A stretch of 36,544 bases of DNA from Syntrophorhabdales bacterium (GTDB lineage Bacteria; Desulfobacterota; Syntrophorhabdia; Syntrophorhabdales; Syntrophorhabdaceae). Positions 31,357-36,544 of the stretch are shown in pieces (positions within the stretch are counted from its first letter, which is position 1; every line of letters starts with the position of its first letter). The position numbers and the translations under genes are program-made. The stretch lies in NCBI GenBank assembly GCA_018052995.1, contig JAGPMK010000021.1, forward strand, positions 1-36,544, given 5' to 3'. Under the pieces are notes generated by a model, which had not been told where the DNA came from, made no database searches, and saw nothing but the letters and a program-made list of their open reading frames with translations.

Positions 31357-32037
31357 TTAAGCCACGAAACGCTTTATTGCTTCGATGGTGCCGATTACAA
31401 TCAATCTGTCTTTTTCGCCCAAAAGCCGTTCAGGGTCGCATGAGGTGTCCACCTGATAGTCTCTTCTAAAGAACGCTGCTACTGCCTTTTCAGTCGGGGC
31501 GATTTTAACAGCCACCACATCGATATTGAAGCGGGCCTTCAAATTGACCGCCTCGAGGGAATGCCCCACGTATGTGTGGGGGATCTTTAGCTCAGCGATG
31601 ATGACCTTGTCATTAACAAACATGACCTTGACAGCGTCTTTGAGCATCAGCATTGCAGAAAGCTCTGTGGCGATCTCTTCTTCAGGGTGTATGACCTCTT
31701 CAATACCTAGTTCGTTTAAGATGCTCTGGTGTATTGGATTGATTATCCGGCCTATAATCCTCTTCACCTTCATCTTCCTAAGCATCGATAGAATCAAAAT
31801 GGAAGAACCGACATCCTCTCCAATGGCGACGATTACCGCATCCACATCTGCAAGTGGCAAGGACTGTAACGCCTCATACTTGGTACAATCCATAATCATG
31901 ACTTTGGTGATGCTGTCTTTTAACTCCTCGGCACGTTCTACATGTCGGTCAATGCCTATGACTTCGTGACCAAGCGACGTAAGCTTGGTGGCAAGATATG
32001 AACCAAAAAATCCTAAGCCGATGACAATATATCTCAT
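31357..32037 (-). CDS. trkA: TrkA/KtrA-family potassium uptake regulatory protein
   Basis: 226 aa, single RCK_N plus RCK_C. The N-terminal Rossmann fold is MRYIVIGLGFFGSYLATKL with Asp of GIDRH; the C-terminal region (about 140-226) is a TrkA_C domain. KtrA-type proteins form octameric rings that gate the KtrB/TrkH channel in response to ATP/ADP or NAD(H) and sometimes c-di-AMP. The channel is encoded 92 bp upstream and an antiporter 15 bp downstream, so the three genes form one ion-homeostasis operon. Confidence 0.93.
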   Translation of the reverse strand: MRYIVIGLGFFGSYLATKLTSLGHEVIGIDRHVERAEELKDSITKVMIMDCTKYEALQSLPLADVDAVIVAIGEDVGSSILILSMLRKMKVKRIIGRIINPIHQSILNELGIEEVIHPEEEIATELSAMLMLKDAVKVMFVNDKVIIAELKIPHTYVGHSLEAVNLKARFNIDVVAVKIAPTEKAVAAFFRRDYQVDTSCDPERLLGEKDRLIVIGTIEAIKRFVA

Positions 32038-32129
32038 CCTAAAATCCCCCTTTGTCAGGCGGATAGCCCGTCCTACCTAAATTTTTATCCCCTTTTGTCA
32101 GCCAATGGTTCATGAACGTTTCATTATTA

Positions 32130-33944
32130 TTAGTTAATCTTTATATCCTCTACCGGTAACCGATAGAAACGATCGGTCTTTTTCGCCATAAAGCCTGATA
32201 ATAAGACTACAGGACTGACACGGCCAACAAACATCAATATAATCAAAACGAGTTTGCTGTAATTTGTTAGGCCTTTTGTATCGGCAATCGACAATCCTGT
32301 TGTGGAAAATGCAGAGACGCATTCAAAAAGGAGTTGGTGAGGCTGCTTCGTTGGCTCTAAGACCAATAGTAGCATAAACCCGACAAAGACAAACAACATC
32401 GACAGAAGGATGATAGAAAACACCCTGAAGACCGTAGGTACACCAATCTCCCTATCATATATCTCCAATTCAGTCCTTCCTTTTAAAAAACTGATGACTG
32501 ATTTTACCGCAACCGCCATAGTCGTCGTCTTTATCCCCCCTCCAGTAGAGCCAGGTGATGTGCCTACCCACATGAGAAATATCACAACAAAGACAGTGGG
32601 TGAGGACCATGTGGCGAGATCCACCACATTGAAACCTGCTGTGCGGGCGCTGACACTGGCAAAGAATGCCGCCATTATCTCCCTGATCAGACCCCCACTA
32701 TGACTCGAGCCGAGCCCTTCGAACCAGAAACAGGCGATAGTTCCTCCCAAAATTAACATAATCGTGGTTTTAAGTGCAAGCCGTTCGCCTACAGATAGTC
32801 GGATCACTTCATGTGCCTTCTTTCTTCCAGCCAGGAGATAAAGAAGAGACGAGGTTCGATATTTGAGATATTGATAAAGCCTCAAAAGCAAAGGGAATCC
32901 GATGCCACCTAAGATGATTAGCGCACAAATGACGAGCTGCAGCCAGTAATTGAATCGAATTGACGCAGTGAAAAACCCCTCAGGATAAACGGAGAAACCT
33001 GCGTTGCAAAAGGCAGAGATGGCATGGAAGGTTGCATCCTGCAACTTGAATAGCCAGTATCCTTCTACAGAGGAATAGATCAAAAAGACACCCACACCCT
33101 CTATAAAAAAGGTGAATAACAGAATCTTGATCACGATTTTGTACAGGCTACTCAGATTCTCACTGGAAAAAAGGTCCTTCATCATAAATCGGTCTTTGAA
33201 GGATGAGGTTCCCAGAAAGATGTATCTGAAAAAGGCGGTGAAGGTCATGATGCCCAGACCACCGATTTGAATCAAAACCATGATAATCCCTTTACCAATA
33301 GGTGTGAAAACGACAGAGGTGTCCTCCACCGTCAAGCCTGTAACACAAACAGCGCTCGTTGCTGTAAAGAGCGCATTGATATAGGGAATAGGCCTCGTTG
33401 TTGCGTTAGGCAGCATTAAAAGCCCGCTACCTGTCAGGATCGTCAGAAGAAAACTGCCGGCAAATAGGAAGGAGGCAGATATGTTAATGGTGGCGATATA
33501 TCTTCCCAGCCGAGGCGTCTCTGTAACCATCAGCACCAGTGACCACAAGATGATGGCCTTTTGACCCTGGAAGATGGGCTGAAGCCACAATGATGAAATA
33601 TGTATCCATTTGAAATGGACAAGGAGTGCAATCAGCGCCCCTCCGAGGATTACAGCGTTAAATAGAAAGGCAAACCATTTTTTTATTCGAAATGAAGCCA
33701 ACTCATTAAGTAATTTTGTGCAAAAAAGGGCCACAAAAATGACTGAGTAAGAGAGCTGGATGCTTTTATCGTGCAGCGCATCTTTGCTAAAGCCTAAGTC
33801 AAAGATAACCAGTATAACAAAAAGCAGTGAAGCGAGGGCGAAAATAAATGCGGCAAACGATATCAAGACCGACCGAATAACGTTTAACCAGTCAGATAAG
33901 ATATATATCTTTTTAAAAATGGATTCCCGATTCCAGTGCATCAT
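32130..33944 (-). CDS. trkH: TrkH/KtrB family potassium transporter channel
   Basis: 604 aa. Four P-loop repeats are visible: TSAVCVTGL, HAISAFCNAGF, SARTAGFNVVD and VSAFSTTGLSI, each with the selectivity glycine of SKT transporters. The N-terminal ~150 residues add four or five extra helices compared with typical KtrB (about 450 aa), closer to TrkH length plus an extension. It imports K+ (or Na+-coupled K+) with the TrkA-like regulator. The ATG pair at 33944 lacks a strong Shine-Dalgarno. Confidence 0.93.
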   Translation of the reverse strand: MMHWNRESIFKKIYILSDWLNVIRSVLISFAAFIFALASLLFVILVIFDLGFSKDALHDKSIQLSYSVIFVALFCTKLLNELASFRIKKWFAFLFNAVILGGALIALLVHFKWIHISSLWLQPIFQGQKAIILWSLVLMVTETPRLGRYIATINISASFLFAGSFLLTILTGSGLLMLPNATTRPIPYINALFTATSAVCVTGLTVEDTSVVFTPIGKGIIMVLIQIGGLGIMTFTAFFRYIFLGTSSFKDRFMMKDLFSSENLSSLYKIVIKILLFTFFIEGVGVFLIYSSVEGYWLFKLQDATFHAISAFCNAGFSVYPEGFFTASIRFNYWLQLVICALIILGGIGFPLLLRLYQYLKYRTSSLLYLLAGRKKAHEVIRLSVGERLALKTTIMLILGGTIACFWFEGLGSSHSGGLIREIMAAFFASVSARTAGFNVVDLATWSSPTVFVVIFLMWVGTSPGSTGGGIKTTTMAVAVKSVISFLKGRTELEIYDREIGVPTVFRVFSIILLSMLFVFVGFMLLLVLEPTKQPHQLLFECVSAFSTTGLSIADTKGLTNYSKLVLIILMFVGRVSPVVLLSGFMAKKTDRFYRLPVEDIKIN

Positions 33945-34400
33945 ATGTTTTACTTACGATGGATATTGTATACTTGATTGTGCTTACTGTTAGGGCCTTT
34001 TTTGCCTTTTGTTCCGCACATTATGATAATCTAACAAATTGTAGGGCCTTTGTCATGTTTTGTTTTTTAATATATAGACACAGTTCCAATTTTTCACTTC
34101 GTAAGTGGAAAATTGGAAAATTTTAGTATTTTAAATTTATTATTAATTGTGTAAAATGGATAAGAAACAAATCCAGAATCAAGCTAATAGGCTTGAATGT
34201 AATAATAGAGGGTAGCTGTTGGCAGCAAACAATAAGCAAACAATAGCAGGCAATTTTGAAGATGGTTCAGCAGAGATAGCCTATGGCACAATAAATGCTA
34301 TAATAATGTATTAGAATTATAGAATGTTGCCTTCTTTTACATTGCAGAGTCCTTAGAGTAAGGCCCATGAAGGGGATGATAAAGGTAGGTTGGTGATTTA
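33945..34400. other. Intergenic region between divergent trkH and ExeA-like genes
   Basis: About 456 bp without a recognisable gene. It includes a hairpin at 34086-34115 (CCAATTTTTCACTT pairing with AAGTGGAAAATTGG), a short duplicated AGCAAACAATA segment near 34225-34247, and a sigma-54-like site at 34284-34299. Confidence 0.6.
34284..34299 (+). promoter_or_regulatory. Candidate sigma-54 promoter of the ExeA-like gene
   Basis: TGGCACAATAAATGCT has a perfect TGGCAC -24 block and GC at the correct -12 spacing; the -12 element is ATGC instead of TTGC. Predicted start is near 34309, about 90 bp before the ATG. A TATAAT at 34299-34304 could serve sigma-70 instead, but it has no -35 partner. Confidence 0.55.
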
Positions 34401-35732
34401 ATGGACTATCTCGAATTTTTTGGACTTAAAGAAGACCCTTTTCGAATGACACCAGATTCTGCTTATTTTTATCCCTCGAAGGAGCACACGGAGATCCTCG
34501 CATCCCTTCAGTATGCCATAGAGCAGAAGGAAGGGTTCTTTCTGGCGACCGGTGAACCAGGGACAGGCAAGACCACCTTGCTGAAGGTCTTTATTAATGA
34601 GTGGAAGGATAAGGCAGAGATTGCGCTAATCCTCACGCCAAGACTCAACCCTGAGGAATTCCTTATGGCTGTCCTTGAAGATCTGAAGGTGCAGGTTCAG
34701 GAAAGAAACAAGAATGAGATCATAAAGGCATTCAGGGACTTTTTACTTGGTGTATCAGAAAAGGGTAAAATGGTAATCATCATAGTGGATGAGGCCCAGG
34801 ACCTCCCTGATGAAACCCTTGAAGAACTGAGATTACTCTCAAATCTCGAGACGGAAAAGGAGAAACTCCTCCAGATTGTCCTTATAGGACAGCCTGAACT
34901 GAGAGATAAGCTTGCCTCCGTGCATATGCGTCAACTCAGTCAGCGGGTGGCTATAAAGGCAATACTCATGCCCCTTACTATGCCTGAGACCTCTGACTAT
35001 ATAAATTACAGGCTCATCAAGGCAGGCAAAGGTATACCTACATTTGATGAAAAGGCAAAGAGGCTTATCTACAGGTTTTCAAATGGTATACCAAGGCTTA
35101 TTAACCTTTTGGCATCAAGGTCTTTGATGGCAGCATATATAGATGGAAGTAAGGCAATACACATAAGGCATGTAAGATATGCGACCAGTCACCTCTCTGA
35201 TGGGGCGAAGGCAAGGCCAAGGCGTTTAATGACTATGGGCTATGGTATGGCAGCAGTTGCGGTAATTGTTGCAGTTGCACTTGGTGCGATGGGTTATTAC
35301 TATTACTTTTATAGCCTTCAACCAGCAAAGGCAGGGGTCAAAAGGGAGGTATCTAAAGAGGCGCCTAAAAAGGAAGATATTCAAAAACCAGAGGTTCAAA
35401 AGACAGAGGTTCAAGAAAATCCAAAGGTAGAGAAAGAAGGGGTTAAGGCTCAAGAGGGCCAGAAGATAGAGAATGCAAGGTCAGATGTTGCCATGGGACA
35501 AAAGAAGGAGGGTCCAAAGGAGATAGTGGTTGTTGCGGATTCAGCAAACATAAGACCCCTGCCTTCCCTTGATGCCACCCCTGTCTCTTCAGTGTCAAGG
35601 GGGACCTTATTGAAGGCCTTGGGGGATTTTAAAGATGAGAAAGGGATGTATTGGTATAAGGTGAGGCTTTCTAATAACAGGGAATGCTGGATTGCAGGTG
35701 TTGCAGTGAGGATGGCAGAGAAGAATAAATGA
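34401..35732 (+). CDS. ExeA-like AAA ATPase with transmembrane segment and C-terminal SH3 domain
   Basis: 443 aa. MDYLEFFGLKEDPFRMTPD is the ExeA/GspA signature; Walker A GEPGTGKTT (51-59) and Walker B IIIVDEAQD follow. A transmembrane helix (about 279-300, AVAVIVAVALGAMGYYYYF) leads to a Lys/Glu/Gln-rich linker with short imperfect repeats (VQKTEVQ). The C-terminal domain (about 372-440) is a bacterial SH3 fold (ADSANIRPLPSLDATPVSSV, CWIAGVAVRM). ExeA-type proteins use ATP to pass machinery such as secretin pores through peptidoglycan; the SH3 domain here replaces the usual peptidoglycan-binding domain. A pilin-like gene is convergent with it, so a pilus/secretion assembly role is likely. 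Confidence 0.9.
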   Translation: MDYLEFFGLKEDPFRMTPDSAYFYPSKEHTEILASLQYAIEQKEGFFLATGEPGTGKTTLLKVFINEWKDKAEIALILTPRLNPEEFLMAVLEDLKVQVQERNKNEIIKAFRDFLLGVSEKGKMVIIIVDEAQDLPDETLEELRLLSNLETEKEKLLQIVLIGQPELRDKLASVHMRQLSQRVAIKAILMPLTMPETSDYINYRLIKAGKGIPTFDEKAKRLIYRFSNGIPRLINLLASRSLMAAYIDGSKAIHIRHVRYATSHLSDGAKARPRRLMTMGYGMAAVAVIVAVALGAMGYYYYFYSLQPAKAGVKREVSKEAPKKEDIQKPEVQKTEVQENPKVEKEGVKAQEGQKIENARSDVAMGQKKEGPKEIVVVADSANIRPLPSLDATPVSSVSRGTLLKALGDFKDEKGMYWYKVRLSNNRECWIAGVAVRMAEKNK

Positions 35733-35774
35733 TAAATAGGGATTTAGGTATCCCCAACCCCAAGAGATGCCTGG

Positions 35775-36407
35775 CTAATTATTATCACTACATACCTCTT
35801 TGGCAGTCACAACAACAGGAAAGAGCATGACCCTAACGGCATTCTTTAGAATCGGATTGGCATCCAGATATCGGGAAATAAACGGGGAATACCTGTAATA
35901 CAGCCTTACCATATCCTGTCCCAGCTCAGTCTTCATAAGGTATCTGTCCCTGAACCTTCTAAGGGCAATGACATCAGGGTGATCTGCATCTCCATATGCT
36001 GATGTTGCTATAAAACAGCCCCCTCCTGTCCCAAATTCTATGGAAGGCAATGTAGTCGGCGCAACCCCAAATGTATCCATTGTATAGGTATATGTAAAGT
36101 TGTCTATCGTTGCCGTTAATGTCCTATCGCCACCTAATTCTGTTTGTATATTTGAAAAGGAGACATTGGATGCTATATCGCCCATTGTGTAGGTGGATAT
36201 ATTTCCAGAGACCAACCTGTTTGAATAGATGAGGCTATTTGCGCTTCTGAGTGAACCTAATAGGCTATATGCCATGCTATCAGCGGCATTTCTTCTAAAA
36301 TCCATATATTTTACCACTGCCACAGCAGACAATATGCCTGCAATAATTATTACAAATAATAACTCGATGAGGGTAAAACCTGACCTGCTATTCGCCAATC
36401 CTGCCAC
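35775..36407 (-). CDS. Type IV pilin-like protein with C-terminal CFI-box domain
   Basis: 210 aa. The prepilin leader is MAGLANSRSG, followed by FTLIELLFVIIIAGILSAVA with Gly-10/Phe-11 cleavage and Glu at +5. A short pseudopilin-like head (about 40-125) contains the SMAYSLLGSLRSANSLIYS helix. From C131 the protein becomes CFIATSAYGDADHP, then VIALRRFRDRYL and VRLYYRYSPFISRYLD, matching the CFI-box C-terminal domain known from otherwise unrelated surface proteins. The start is GTG at 36407 with no strong Shine-Dalgarno; a TTG three codons in is possible. It may be a minor pilin displaying the CFI-box domain outside the cell. Confidence 0.88.
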   Translation of the reverse strand: MAGLANSRSGFTLIELLFVIIIAGILSAVAVVKYMDFRRNAADSMAYSLLGSLRSANSLIYSNRLVSGNISTYTMGDIASNVSFSNIQTELGGDRTLTATIDNFTYTYTMDTFGVAPTTLPSIEFGTGGGCFIATSAYGDADHPDVIALRRFRDRYLMKTELGQDMVRLYYRYSPFISRYLDANPILKNAVRVMLFPVVVTAKEVCSDNN

Positions 36408-36508
36408 CTGACATCAAATTGATTATGTTTTTAGTATATAATAGCAAATCCCATGCCATATAAATCCCTCCTCTCACCTGTTGTATTGCTAATGTTTTTC
36501 CCTCTCTC

Positions 36509-36544
36509 CCCTCTCCCCTTGTGGGAGAGGGTCAGGGTGAGGGG
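36509..36544. repeat. GC-rich dispersed palindromic repeat, cut by the window end
   Basis: CCCTCTCCC pairs with GGGAGAGGG (36523-36531) around a short loop, followed by GTCAGGGTGAGGGG running off the window. This CCCTCTCCC/GGGAGAGGGTCAGGGTGAGGGG motif is a widespread intergenic repeat in bacterial genomes. No gene was seen in 36408-36508. Confidence 0.75.

Noticed and set aside
30139-33944. Potassium/antiporter module as a horizontally acquired island
   Set aside because: Codon choice looks slightly less ATA- and AGG-rich than neighbours, but there are no integrase, tRNA or flanking repeats, and I could not compute composition reliably.
34157-34216. 19-codon frame beginning MDKKQIQNQANRLE upstream of the ExeA-like gene
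   Set aside because: No ribosome-binding site, no family and no supporting structure; too short to claim.

Overview
The window is AT-rich Gram-negative chromosomal DNA from an anaerobe. Gene content (sigma-54 activators, a periplasmic flavoprotein with a multihaem cytochrome, a CooS-type protein, an ExeA-like ATPase, a bactofilin, UPF0182, and a xseB-ispA-dxs-tlyA-yicC-gmk-rpoZ cluster) points to Desulfobacterota or a neighbouring lineage such as Nitrospirota. The genus cannot be fixed from sequence alone. I saw no rRNA, tRNA, CRISPR array or insertion sequence.

Layout. 1-187: 3' end of a bactofilin gene. 692-5059: a GAF sigma-54 activator diverges from a Tat-exported flavoprotein (fumarate-reductase type), which is followed by a seven-haem cytochrome c. 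The shared intergenic region has a two-copy 22-bp repeat (likely activator sites) and a textbook -24/-12 promoter. 5118-6305: a decapitated Fe-S protein pseudogene beside a Crp/Fnr regulator. 6281-12178 (minus): a tight housekeeping operon xseB-ispA-dxs-tlyA-DUF4416-yicC-gmk-rpoZ, transcribed from a near-consensus sigma-70 promoter that leaves almost no leader before xseB. 12370-13711 (minus): a SYLF lipid-binding protein and a pyridoxamine-phosphate-oxidase-like protein. 13892-17664: a ZraPSR-like envelope/metal stress circuit: paired palindromes, sigma-54 promoter, periplasmic Spy/ZraP-like protein, membrane histidine kinase and NtrC-type regulator. 17723-21305: an Mla/MCE lipid transport operon (STAS-permease, ATPase, MCE protein, PqiC-like lipoprotein), then a small soluble kinase, HU and SemiSWEET. 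22810-25500 (minus): a large UPF0182 membrane protein. 25866-27770: a CODH-family protein with a key C-cluster cysteine replaced by Glu. 28155-29836: DedA and a divergent class III cyclase-fold protein. 30139-33944 (minus): TrkH/KtrB, TrkA/KtrA and a cation/proton antiporter. 34401-36407: an ExeA-like ATPase with SH3 tail and, convergent to it, a pilin-like protein ending in a CFI-box domain. The last bases enter a GC-rich dispersed palindromic repeat.

The strongest candidates for new biology are the deviant CooS protein (E300 where the C-cluster cysteine should be; relatives with such a loss are not CO dehydrogenases), the cyclase-fold protein at 28871-29836, a 26-codon reading frame whose ribosome-binding site is buried in a hairpin (29849-29992), and the pilin/CFI-box fusion. 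Three separate sigma-54-type promoter sites make sigma-54 control a theme of the window.
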